The notes below the pieces were generated by a model. That model saw nothing but the letters and a program-made list of their open reading frames with translations, made no database searches and was not told where the DNA came from. From Psychrobacter immobilis (GTDB lineage: Bacteria > Pseudomonadota > Gammaproteobacteria > Pseudomonadales > Moraxellaceae), in NCBI RefSeq assembly GCF_904846185.1, contig NZ_CAJGZQ010000018.1:1-64000 (forward strand): a stretch of DNA of 64,000 nucleotides. Reading direction: 5' to 3'. The translations under genes were made by a program, and so were the position numbers. How positions within the stretch are numbered: the stretch's first letter is position 1; the number at the start of each line of letters is the position of its first letter. Below are positions 54,901 through 63,973 of the stretch, piece after piece.

Positions 54901-56550
54901 TTACACCTTATTTAAAAATTTTAATAGTTTACTCTTATTAAGCTCACGACTTATCTTTCCACTACTACTCTTATGCAACCATAAATGTTCAACCAAAATA
55001 ACATCGCGTAATAAGAGACCTATATTATCTTGAACTGTCTGACGAATCGTCTTAATTAACTGCCTTTCCCAATCTTCGCAAGTTGACTGACCTTGTGCTC
55101 TCTCTTGAATAAGATAAATTTCATTACTACCTATCTGTTCATTATATATACCTATCGCTACATTGCGCCCTGGTTTGATATCAGGTAATGAATTTACATG
55201 TAACTCTATTTCATGTGCGAAATAATTTCTACCATTACTAATAATTAAATCATCTTTTCGCCCTAGTACATATAGCTCATCATTATATATAAACCCTAAA
55301 TCACGAGTACGGTATAGCATTCCATCAAATACTTCTCGAGTCTTTTCAGGTCGATGGTAATAACCATCAAATAAGAAATTCCCCGCAATCACTATTTCTC
55401 CAACTTGATTACCTTCTATAGGCTCACTTGAGTTTGGATTCAATATGGTAATTTGGCAGCCTTCAATAACTTTTCCACAGCTTAACAACTCTGATCCATC
55501 TCCTGTCGCTGTGGGCAATACTTGATTGGTGAGCAATGCCTTATCATCTACCCACAATCTACTAACTTCTTCCCCCAGTTTAGTCTGAGTAGCTGCATAA
55601 ACAGTTTCAGCCATCGCATAGCATACTTGCATCTTCTCTTGCGTAACACCAATTGTATTAAAGTGATTAACGAAGTTATCAAAAGTTTCAGCTTTACACG
55701 GTTCAGAACAATTAATAAAAGCTCTGACAGTAGACAAATCTATTGAATCAAATTTCTTTGGTTTAACCGTTCGTCGAAGATGCTCAAAACTAAAATTAGG
55801 GAGCCAAACTAGACTTCCTTTATATTCAGTAATAGCATGTAACAGACTTATAGGTTTACTAACCCATTCAAAAGGATCTAACAACACGATAGTCTGACCA
55901 AGTGCTATAGGCATTATAGTACAAGCAATTAAGCCCATATCATGATACATAGGTAACCAAGTGACTACAACATCCTCATTTGTGGCAGATAATACTCTAG
56001 CATAAGATTCGATTTGATCAATAACTGCTGTATGAGATAAAGCAACACCTTTTTTTAATCCCGTTGTACCTGAGCTATGCTGTAAAAATGCAATGTCATA
56101 AATCATCTCACTAATATCTTCCAAATCCTGATGAGATGAAAGAGACTTATCCTCATAAACTTTACATTCAATATTCTCAGTAATAATTCCAAAAGATGTT
56201 AACCATTCATCTGTAGTTACAATTATTGATGGATTAGTCAATTCGATCAACTGTTGATGACTCTCCCAGTACTTCTTTTCATCCTGCTTATGACTTGGTA
56301 AAGGCATAAGTGAGGGAATAACGCCAGCTGACATTAAGCCAAAAAACCATTTAATGGTCTGAGGAGTTTGAGGTAAAAATATTAGACCAATTCTCCCTTT
56401 TTCAATACCTTTATCTTTTACCCATGATCTTACTCTTTTTGTAAATTCATAAAGTTCAATATAGCTCGTAGCTACGCCTTTGAAGACAATGGCTGCCTTA
56501 TCTGGATAGCAATGAGCATTATGTTCTAGCCTTGAAATTAAACTATCCAT
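54901..56550 (-). CDS. AMP-forming acyl (or aminoacyl) ligase, FAAL/adenylation type
   Basis: An ANL-superfamily enzyme of 549 residues that activates a carboxylate as acyl-AMP and would load it on the adjacent carrier protein. Motifs: LQHSSGTTGLKKG (P-loop, 156-168), WLPMYHDMGLI, a characteristic segment of fatty acyl-AMP ligases, YAMAETVYA, RTRDLGFI, GRKDDLIISNGRN and the C-terminal catalytic lysine in KSSSGKISREL (Lys532). All key residues are present. The WLPxYHDMGL match favours fatty acyl-AMP ligases, but chain specificity is unknown. ATG at 56550 with AGGTG upstream; GTG at 56559 would add three residues. Confidence 0.87.
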   Translation of the reverse strand: MDSLISRLEHNAHCYPDKAAIVFKGVATSYIELYEFTKRVRSWVKDKGIEKGRIGLIFLPQTPQTIKWFFGLMSAGVIPSLMPLPSHKQDEKKYWESHQQLIELTNPSIIVTTDEWLTSFGIITENIECKVYEDKSLSSHQDLEDISEMIYDIAFLQHSSGTTGLKKGVALSHTAVIDQIESYARVLSATNEDVVVTWLPMYHDMGLIACTIMPIALGQTIVLLDPFEWVSKPISLLHAITEYKGSLVWLPNFSFEHLRRTVKPKKFDSIDLSTVRAFINCSEPCKAETFDNFVNHFNTIGVTQEKMQVCYAMAETVYAATQTKLGEEVSRLWVDDKALLTNQVLPTATGDGSELLSCGKVIEGCQITILNPNSSEPIEGNQVGEIVIAGNFLFDGYYHRPEKTREVFDGMLYRTRDLGFIYNDELYVLGRKDDLIISNGRNYFAHEIELHVNSLPDIKPGRNVAIGIYNEQIGSNEIYLIQERAQGQSTCEDWERQLIKTIRQTVQDNIGLLLRDVILVEHLWLHKSSSGKISRELNKSKLLKFLNKV

Positions 56551-56726
56551 ATATAACACCTAGTTTTATATTAATTGAACGAGTATTTTTGTAATTGCGA
56601 AATTATTTAGCATATCAAATACTATAAAACACCTTATTACCAAATAGAATCTTAGGAGTAGATTATTAAAATATTTACAGTGTTTGAAGTAGATATAGGA
56701 AATTACGACTTATACCCTATTATGAA

Positions 56727-57962
56727 TTATAAATATACCACCATATCTTTATGAGCATCGAAAGGCCTGATTTTTAAAGGGAAAACCATTCTTGGAATAT
56801 CCTTACCTATGGTCTGATGGTATTTAGTGAATGAAGCAGCATAGTTCATTCGTAAACTATTACCCAGTGCAGACTCCGGACGCTTAGTTAAACTATCGTC
56901 TCTATCTAACGCTAGCATAAGCGGCACAACTTCTTCTTGTATACATGCTTCATCGATAACTTTAATTCTGCTATACATCTCCGAATCTGCACCAAATCTC
57001 ACACTATCCCAGTACCCTAATTTTTCTGTAAGAAATTTACGTTCAATCATAATAGAAGCCAGACATTTATGGAGTATACCGTCGTAGGAAAATTTCCCCT
57101 TAATTCTAAATCCGGTAAAAAAACCTTTATCAGTCATTCTCAAATAATAACCTAAATGAACCTTACATCCTTTCACATTATTAATACTTCTCAGTTGATG
57201 AGCAATACGGTAAGGAAAAGACCAATCATCTGCGTCTAGAATAGTAATATAATCACCTGATGCAACTTGTATGCCTCTATTTCTTGACACGTAGGCACCA
57301 CTATTTTTAGTGTTTCTTAATACTTTAACTCTACTATCTTTTGAAGCAATATCCTGACAGATCTTATAAGTCCTATCGGTACTTTTATCATCAACGATAA
57401 TGAGTTCAATGTTTTTATGAGATTGCATTAAGATAGATTTTGCAGCGTATTCTACAGTATCAGCATTATTGAAAGCTGGCATGATAACTGAAACCAACTC
57501 CGTAAACTCTGATTGTTGAAATGAATTCTGCCAAGAAAATCTATTAAAAATATTTTTATTATGGAACTCGTTGAGAGTTAATCCTTGATAATTAAAATTA
57601 GCAAGATATCTATTAGTAAAATACAGATATAACTCTTGATCAGCGAAAATGTTTTTCAGATAGTTTGCAATCAAGACATTACTAACATTAAGCTCAACCC
57701 CAGAAGAATTATTAAAAAACTGTATCATTCTTTTTTTATGACTTACAATTGACTCAATCTCTTTTAAAACATGTCTTTTAGTATACTTTAAACCACTATT
57801 ATCCGTGGTAAAACTTTCGATATCAAAGTTTTTTTGTTTAGCTGAAAAGTTAATATCTTTTCTATCCAGATATCTATCAATATTTAGTAATTCCGAAGGA
57901 AGAAGAGCTGGGAATTTCAAAGCTCTCTCATAACAACTTATTAAATATTTCGAATTAATCAT
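56727..57962 (-). CDS. GT2-family glycosyltransferase
   Basis: A 411-residue protein with a helical N-terminal region of about 150 residues of no known family, followed by a GT-A domain of family GT2: VSVIMPAFNNADTVEYAAKSIL (from about 156), IIVDDKSTDRT and the metal-binding LDADDW (242-247). It is related to the GT2 enzyme at 51250 in the opposite arm, suggesting duplication and divergence in the locus. Its ATG is three bases from the stop of the preceding gene, so the two are coupled. A 167-base gap follows before the ligase. Confidence 0.82.
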   Translation of the reverse strand: MINSKYLISCYERALKFPALLPSELLNIDRYLDRKDINFSAKQKNFDIESFTTDNSGLKYTKRHVLKEIESIVSHKKRMIQFFNNSSGVELNVSNVLIANYLKNIFADQELYLYFTNRYLANFNYQGLTLNEFHNKNIFNRFSWQNSFQQSEFTELVSVIMPAFNNADTVEYAAKSILMQSHKNIELIIVDDKSTDRTYKICQDIASKDSRVKVLRNTKNSGAYVSRNRGIQVASGDYITILDADDWSFPYRIAHQLRSINNVKGCKVHLGYYLRMTDKGFFTGFRIKGKFSYDGILHKCLASIMIERKFLTEKLGYWDSVRFGADSEMYSRIKVIDEACIQEEVVPLMLALDRDDSLTKRPESALGNSLRMNYAASFTKYHQTIGKDIPRMVFPLKIRPFDAHKDMVVYL

Positions 57963-57965
57963 AAG

Positions 57966-60137
57966 TTAGTCCAATATTTCTTTTAACTGATTTTTTATTT
58001 TAATAAGATTTCTCTCATCAGGGTTAGCAATCCTTTTATGGATATCCTTTGCATGATTGTGAATTAGATTATCCTGTGTGATTTTATCTAGATGACTAAT
58101 ATCTTCTTTAAAATCAGATATAAACTTTCTTTTTAGCGAGAATATATTATCGTAATTAGCAGTAAAAGTCGGCTGTTGTTTTTCAGGTCTGATTTTTACA
58201 TCATAACTTTTTATAGCTACAGTATTATATAGCTTGAAAAAACGAGAATTTAGCTCAATGTCTTGATGCCTTCGATAGGTTTCATTAAATCCACCTAACT
58301 TTATAATGGCACTTCTTTTATAAGTTTTGGTATCAGTATTTATATAATGTTTTAGATAATCAATTGAAATAATATCATTAAAAAGGTTACCACTTTTGAA
58401 TCTTTCGGAATCATGCTTATCATGCCCACCACCAGAAAATCCACAGTAGACCGAACCTATAGTTTCCTTAGTATCCTTTAAAATATTTACTGATTTTTCC
58501 ACTCGTTCTTTTAAATAAATATCATCGTCATCAAGAAAGCAAACAAACTCACCATTTGATAGCCAAAGACCTGTATTACGAGCAGCTGAAGCGCCACGGT
58601 TACGTTTGTGAGAGTACACTACTATATTTTTTCTAATATTTTTATTTTGCAGCTTTACTGATAAGTCATTTTCAAAGTTCATATTTTCAGGGTTATCATT
58701 GATAATCAAAACTTCTACATTACCATGCACCTGTAGTGCTGACTCTATTGAAGGCCAGCATTTTTCAAATTTTCTGTAGCATGGAATAATTATTGAGGTC
58801 AACGTATTTTGCAAAACCTTACCAGAGTTTAGAATAACCTTATAATTACTATTCAGAGTTTTTCTATTGCTTCGAAAAACATCTTGGATCAAAAATTTTA
58901 AAGATTTTGTCGTTAGTTCATAACTATTATCGAGAATAAACAAAAAATCTGAATAGGGAATATTCTCAACATACTTCTGGGTTTTTTCTTGTGAATAGTT
59001 AGATATATCAATTAAATCATTTTTTAGAAAACCTTCATCTAAAACATCTCTACCTAATATTAAGCTCCTCAACCCGTCTTTTGATATATAAAAAAGATTT
59101 AATGAAGTATAATTTAATAGTGAAGTATTTAATTTCTTCACCATCTGTATCTGTTCTATGCTATTGAGTATAAAAGAGTATTTAACATCCCTTTTATACT
59201 CTTTAAAATTTGATATGTCCCAGTTCATCTTTTCAGAATGAGCTTGCTGCTCTCTGTTATCTTTTCTGATGTCACTTTCTTCTACACAAGGTATGCAAAT
59301 ATTGGGATTAATAACATAACAGTCTTCATTGTATTTATTAAATAGATGGCCTAAAACAACATTGTCAAATGTACCAAGATTTGAGTCAATAGCTTTTATA
59401 ACCTCTTCGAAAATGGAAGAATCATAGATAGCGCCGAAGCTACCTAAGGTTCTACCTGGAATAGGATTATATAAGATCTGCTCTTGTACACTTTTTCCGA
59501 ATTCTTTGTTTTCATCTAAATGATAATCAGAAGCTCCCAACATAATAATTTTATAATTTCCATTAAGTTTTTCGAGTACAAACTTTAAATCTGGCTCAAA
59601 ATTCTCAGTGAAGAAAATATCATCATCAAACACACAAACCTTGTTATAACCTTTTTTGATAGCATCTTTAAATATTTTCTTTTGAGTCATTAAATACCCA
59701 AAAGCTCCTCTATGAATATTTTTCTTTATACGTCGTAACTTTTCCTCTTTTATGTGAGATGTATATTCACCAACATGTGATTTAGCCTCCATAAAATTAC
59801 GAAATCTTTTATCAACATCTTTATCAATTTCTGCATCTACAGCTTTAATGATTGTTGGATCTATACCTATTTTACTAAACTCTCGGAGAACCTTTATTCT
59901 TCTATCTAAACGTTGCTCAAGATTTAGAACATACACACACTCGATTCCATTAGATTTTAGAATATAATCTAAACAAGATTCATCTAATATTGGTAAGTGC
60001 TTTTTAGCTAATAAAATATTAGCTTCAAAGGCCTTGCTTTTGTGGAATATTTGAAGATACTTATATTTAAAGTACGACTCTAAATAATTTTTGTTTATAT
60101 ACTTATTGAAAGCATTGTCTACCGTTTCCACATTCAC
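57966..60137 (-). CDS. Bifunctional glycosyltransferase, GT25 plus GT2 domains
   Basis: A 723-residue fusion. Residues about 67-290 match LPS-type GT25 transferases: CVYVLNLEQRLDRRIKVLREF, GAFGYLMTQKKIFKDA and the DDD of VCVFDDDIFF (171-173). A linker of about 150 residues follows. From about 446 there is a GT2 domain with TSIIIPCYRKFEKCWPSIES, RNRGASAARNTG and FLDDDDIYLKERV (536-539). GT25 enzymes usually transfer galactose or related sugars, which would fit the galE just upstream. The two active sites could add two successive sugars of the repeat unit. AGAGGTG precedes the ATG. Confidence 0.82.
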   Translation of the reverse strand: MNVETVDNAFNKYINKNYLESYFKYKYLQIFHKSKAFEANILLAKKHLPILDESCLDYILKSNGIECVYVLNLEQRLDRRIKVLREFSKIGIDPTIIKAVDAEIDKDVDKRFRNFMEAKSHVGEYTSHIKEEKLRRIKKNIHRGAFGYLMTQKKIFKDAIKKGYNKVCVFDDDIFFTENFEPDLKFVLEKLNGNYKIIMLGASDYHLDENKEFGKSVQEQILYNPIPGRTLGSFGAIYDSSIFEEVIKAIDSNLGTFDNVVLGHLFNKYNEDCYVINPNICIPCVEESDIRKDNREQQAHSEKMNWDISNFKEYKRDVKYSFILNSIEQIQMVKKLNTSLLNYTSLNLFYISKDGLRSLILGRDVLDEGFLKNDLIDISNYSQEKTQKYVENIPYSDFLFILDNSYELTTKSLKFLIQDVFRSNRKTLNSNYKVILNSGKVLQNTLTSIIIPCYRKFEKCWPSIESALQVHGNVEVLIINDNPENMNFENDLSVKLQNKNIRKNIVVYSHKRNRGASAARNTGLWLSNGEFVCFLDDDDIYLKERVEKSVNILKDTKETIGSVYCGFSGGGHDKHDSERFKSGNLFNDIISIDYLKHYINTDTKTYKRSAIIKLGGFNETYRRHQDIELNSRFFKLYNTVAIKSYDVKIRPEKQQPTFTANYDNIFSLKRKFISDFKEDISHLDKITQDNLIHNHAKDIHKRIANPDERNLIKIKNQLKEILD

Positions 60138-60230
60138 CTCTAATAAAGTCTATGATTGGATTAAAACCAACTTAAATAACATTATTCTCTCTATCAAAAT
60201 CTTGAATAAAAAGCTTCTAAACACAAAATT

Positions 60231-61823
60231 TTATTTATTCTTTTTAATAAACTGAGCCTTTTTGAAAAACAATATTCGGTTTCCTATTTTGATAGGTGCA
60301 GTTATAATTTTTTTAGGCTCTTTTATGCTTTCTGCTACTATTTCTCCGATCTGATAAGAAAGGTGCTGCTTAATTTCTTCAGCTTTGGCGAAGTCCCCAT
60401 ACTCCTCAAGAGAAGGTAAACTATTTATCATAGTAATATTTTTATTATAATCAATATATTCCATAGCTATAGCTTTAGGAATGGTTAGAAGACCTCTTCT
60501 AGACTTAGAATTTTTGATTATAGAAGCTCCAATTCTATAAGGAAGCTCCATTTTAACTCTTTTTTCTACACCAAATGGTATTGCTTTTGGTACCTCACGT
60601 GTAATAGCATCTTCAGATTTTTCAAGATTTTGCAAATCATGTACTGCCTGAGAATCATTATCCTTGATAACCTTTGCATCATTTTTAAGATTTTTGATAA
60701 TTTGAGTATCCTGAGTATCTTTAGTTACTTTCAAATTAAAATAGTACTCTAATTCCTTTTGGACTAAATAAAGTTGATTTAAGATGATTTTATTTTCTTT
60801 TTGTAAATCACGTACCTTATATTTATCATCATCTATAGGCGCAGCAACGGTATTTTTCTGATCTAACTCATTAAAACTATTTTTAACTCTTGTTTCCAAT
60901 ACTTTTATTAAGTCAGCTTGTTCTTTATTAATACTTTCACTAGAATTTAGTAATTTCTTTAACTCTACTATCTTACTTTCTTTTTTACTTAGCTCTGTTT
61001 CCAAGCTATCTATAATATCACTATCGTTGTTCATAACACCTATTTCTTTTATAATAGAATAAATATCTTCTTGCCTTGAGAGCCCTTTACCTATCGAATC
61101 CTTATCCAACTTAATACTGGATTCTGTTACTAACTTTTCAAATATATCAATTAATTCTGGATACTCATTCAATAATTCATATGATAACTTATCAATTAAT
61201 ACTTCTTGTAGATTAGAACTCTCGATATTACTCATAAGTTCTTTTTCTCTTATAGTTTCTCTATTGAGCACCGTCTTTCGATGATTAAAAATTATTTCGG
61301 GAGCAATACTTTTTATACATTTTTCTGTAGCTTTAATGTTTCTTAAGGCTGCACTGCCTTCCAGTAATACGCATTTATCTTTGTTATCAGAAAAAAATCT
61401 TAATAATTCTTTTTGAAAAACCATCCATTCCTTTATCATATTATTTAATGAATCTTGTGAAAGGTCATTTTTCACTGCATACCTAAATATTTCACTAGGA
61501 TGATCAAAAACTAGTACAAACTTGCAATTAGGTTCTAACCATTCCCAAAAATATAAGGCTGACAAATTTTTACTACTATTCCATCCCCAGCTTTCTATTT
61601 CTAAATTAGTTAATAAAAAATCAATTGCAACTGATTCAGCAAGCTTATTATCTATCAACTTCGAAGTCTTTTTATATATTTTATCTAATGCTATTGCTAC
61701 ATCTGTAGAAGACAGATCTGTTCTAGATGACTTAAGTGGCTCACTTAATCCTTTTTCATTTAATTTACCTATTAATTCTTCAGAAAGTGTTAACTCGTGA
61801 CCACATTGCACAATAATACTCAT
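60231..61823 (-). CDS. Coiled-coil protein of polysaccharide locus, unknown function
   Basis: A 530-residue protein. The first about 190 residues form a folded domain starting MSIIVQCGHELTLSEELIGK, with FLLTNLEIESWGWN and KFVLVFDHPSEIFRYAV segments. These recall sulfotransferase-like or kinase-like P-loop relatives found in glycan loci, but I see no intact nucleotide or PAPS loop. Residues about 270-400 are a long coiled coil (ELSKKESKIVELKKLL and ILNQLYLVQKELEYYF). A basic C-terminal region ends KKNK. It is the first gene after galE copy 2, with AAAGGAT upstream. A scaffold or degenerate transferase role is possible. Confidence 0.6.
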   Translation of the reverse strand: MSIIVQCGHELTLSEELIGKLNEKGLSEPLKSSRTDLSSTDVAIALDKIYKKTSKLIDNKLAESVAIDFLLTNLEIESWGWNSSKNLSALYFWEWLEPNCKFVLVFDHPSEIFRYAVKNDLSQDSLNNMIKEWMVFQKELLRFFSDNKDKCVLLEGSAALRNIKATEKCIKSIAPEIIFNHRKTVLNRETIREKELMSNIESSNLQEVLIDKLSYELLNEYPELIDIFEKLVTESSIKLDKDSIGKGLSRQEDIYSIIKEIGVMNNDSDIIDSLETELSKKESKIVELKKLLNSSESINKEQADLIKVLETRVKNSFNELDQKNTVAAPIDDDKYKVRDLQKENKIILNQLYLVQKELEYYFNLKVTKDTQDTQIIKNLKNDAKVIKDNDSQAVHDLQNLEKSEDAITREVPKAIPFGVEKRVKMELPYRIGASIIKNSKSRRGLLTIPKAIAMEYIDYNKNITMINSLPSLEEYGDFAKAEEIKQHLSYQIGEIVAESIKEPKKIITAPIKIGNRILFFKKAQFIKKNK

Positions 61824-61848
61824 TTGATAAATATCCTTTTGACTGTAT

Positions 61849-62904
61849 TTAATTGTTTGTAATTATATAGTATCCATTCGGATTCATACTTTGCCAACGC
61901 CACGTATCTTGGCACATTTCAGTAATTGATAATTTTGCTTGCCACTCTAACAGGTTTTTCGCTTTATCAGCACTCGCGTAGCAGCTGGCTATGTCACCTG
62001 CGCGGCGTTCTGCAAATTTATAAGGAATTGGTTGTCCAGATACTTTAGAAAATGCCGTTACTAACTCTAATACAGAAGTGCCTTTGCCAGTGCCTAAATT
62101 AATCGGTAAAAATCCTACTGAATCTCTTTTTCCTGTATTTATTTGACCTTCTAAATAATTCAGCGCAGCAACGTGACCTTGTGCCAGATCAGTGACATGG
62201 ATAAAGTCACGGACACCTGTCCCATCTATTGTAGGATAGTCATGCCCAAAGATACTGAGTTTTTCAAGTTTGCCTACAGCCACTTGAGAGATATAAGGCA
62301 TCAAATTATTCGGAATGTCATTCGGGTCTTCGCCAATTTTCCCTGATGGATGTGCGCCTACTGGATTAAAGTATCTAAGAGGAATCAGGTTCCAACTGTC
62401 ATCGGATACAGCAAGGTCTTCTAATATGTGCTCGACGGCAAGTTTGCTTTGTCCATAAGGGTTGGTGCAAGAACGTGTTGAATTCTCATCGATAGGTAGG
62501 ATTTCAGGGTCGCCATAAACAGTGGCAGATGACGAAAAAACGAGGTTTTTGACATCATACTCTGCCATAACTTCTAGTAAGGTAATGGTACCACTGACGT
62601 TGTTATTGTAGTATAGCAGTGGCTTGGCGACAGATTCACCAACGGCCTTTAATCCTGCAAAATGAATGACACCGAAGAACTGATGAGATAAAAACACTTG
62701 TCTAAGTGACTCAGCATCGCGAATATCGCCTTCGATAAATTCAATAGGCTGACCAATGAGAGCCGAGACACGATTGATTGCTTCACGACTACTATTAGAT
62801 AAGTTGTCGTATACGACCATCTCATAGCCAGCTTCATGCAGTGCGATACAGGTGTGTGTGCCAATATAGCCAGCACCACCTGTGACTAGTATCTTGTTTT
62901 TCAT
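61849..62904 (-). CDS. galE: UDP-glucose 4-epimerase (GalE), copy 2
   Basis: A 351-residue epimerase with the same Rossmann loop GGAGYIGTH, SSSATVYG and YGQSK active-site motifs as copy 1 at 47747. About 19 substitutions and a different C-terminus (YYIITNN instead of YNLA) separate the copies; some stretches of nearly 100 bases are identical in DNA. It probably opens the minus-strand operon of the variable region, since the coiled-coil gene begins 25 bases after its stop. The upstream non-coding sequences of the two copies are not similar, so the duplication covers little more than the gene. Confidence 0.95.
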   Translation of the reverse strand: MKNKILVTGGAGYIGTHTCIALHEAGYEMVVYDNLSNSSREAINRVSALIGQPIEFIEGDIRDAESLRQVFLSHQFFGVIHFAGLKAVGESVAKPLLYYNNNVSGTITLLEVMAEYDVKNLVFSSSATVYGDPEILPIDENSTRSCTNPYGQSKLAVEHILEDLAVSDDSWNLIPLRYFNPVGAHPSGKIGEDPNDIPNNLMPYISQVAVGKLEKLSIFGHDYPTIDGTGVRDFIHVTDLAQGHVAALNYLEGQINTGKRDSVGFLPINLGTGKGTSVLELVTAFSKVSGQPIPYKFAERRAGDIASCYASADKAKNLLEWQAKLSITEMCQDTWRWQSMNPNGYYIITNN

Positions 62905-62925
62905 AAATTTATTTTCGGGACAAAA

Positions 62926-62953
62926 AAAGACACCCCATTGTAGGGGTGTCTTT
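62926..62953 (-). terminator. Terminator after sucD
   Basis: An 11-bp perfect stem (AAAGACACCCC / GGGGTGTCTTT) with a 6-base loop, followed by seven T on the minus strand. It isolates sucD from the glycan operon, so galE copy 2 needs its own promoter between here and 62905 or relies on read-through. Confidence 0.9.
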
Positions 62954-63003
62954 GTTTCTTTGCAATGCAGTTTTGGTAGTTAAACTGTAGACTTATGCCT
63001 ATC

Positions 63004-63879
63004 TTACCAACCGGTAACTTCTTTTAGCTTCTCGCCAAGCTTAGATGGGTCACGCGTATACGCGATGCCAGCATCTTCGAAGGCTTTGAATTTCTCTTCA
63101 GCAGTACCTTGACCACCAGAGATGATTGCACCAGCATGACCCATACGCTTGCCTTCTGGAGCGGTAACACCAGCGATATAACCAACAACTGGCTTAGTCA
63201 CATGGTCTTTGATATAAGCAGCGGCTTCTTCTTCAGCAGTACCACCGATCTCACCGATTAGGATGATCGCTTCAGTTTGCGGATCTTCTTGGAACAGTTT
63301 CAACGCATCAATCTGGTTCATACCAGGGATAGGATCGCCACCGATACCGATACAAGTTGATTGACCAAAACCAAGCTTAGTGGTCTGAGCAACGGCTTCA
63401 TAAGTCAATGTGCCAGAGCGTGAGATGATACCCACTTTACCTGGCAAATGGATATGACCTGGCATGATACCAATTTTGCACTGACCTGGCGTGATAACAC
63501 CTGGGCAGTTAGGACCAACCATGCGTACACCTTCAGCTTCTTCGATATAACGTTTTGCTTTTAGCATGTCTAAAGTAGGCACGCCTTCAGTAATAACGAT
63601 AATCAATTTAACACCAGCATCTACCGCTTCAACGATAGAATCTAGTACAAATGGTGCTGGTACATAGATAACAGAAGCGTCAGCTTGGGTGGCTTCCATA
63701 GCTTCTGCCATCGTGTTAAATACTGGTAGGCCTAAATGCGTTTGACCGCCTTTACCTGGCGTTACGCCGCCGACGACTTTAGTACCGTACTCAATCGCTT
63801 GTTCAGAGTGAAACGTACCATTTTTACCAGTGAAACCTTGTACCAATACTTTGGTATCTTTATCGATTAATACACTCAT
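63004..63879 (-). CDS. sucD: Succinyl-CoA ligase alpha subunit (SucD)
   Basis: TCA-cycle enzyme that converts succinyl-CoA to succinate with formation of ATP or GTP, with SucC as partner. 291 residues with the CoA-binding [17 protein letters not shown] and [27 protein letters not shown] and the phosphohistidine in [10 protein letters not shown]. Matches the family length exactly. AAGGAATAAATA gives the ribosome-binding site. The gene is at the border of the polysaccharide region. Confidence 0.97.
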   Translation of the reverse strand: MSVLIDKDTKVLVQGFTGKNGTFHSEQAIEYGTKVVGGVTPGKGGQTHLGLPVFNTMAEAMEATQADASVIYVPAPFVLDSIVEAVDAGVKLIIVITEGVPTLDMLKAKRYIEEAEGVRMVGPNCPGVITPGQCKIGIMPGHIHLPGKVGIISRSGTLTYEAVAQTTKLGFGQSTCIGIGGDPIPGMNQIDALKLFQEDPQTEAIILIGEIGGTAEEEAAAYIKDHVTKPVVGYIAGVTAPEGKRMGHAGAIISGGQGTAEEKFKAFEDAGIAYTRDPSKLGEKLKEVTGW

Positions 63880-63973
63880 TATTTATTCCTTGTATTCGGT
63901 TGTCTTGCAATAGCCACTTGATGATGTGTTATCCATTAAATGTTAATGATAAATTCATATCAACAAGCTGCTA

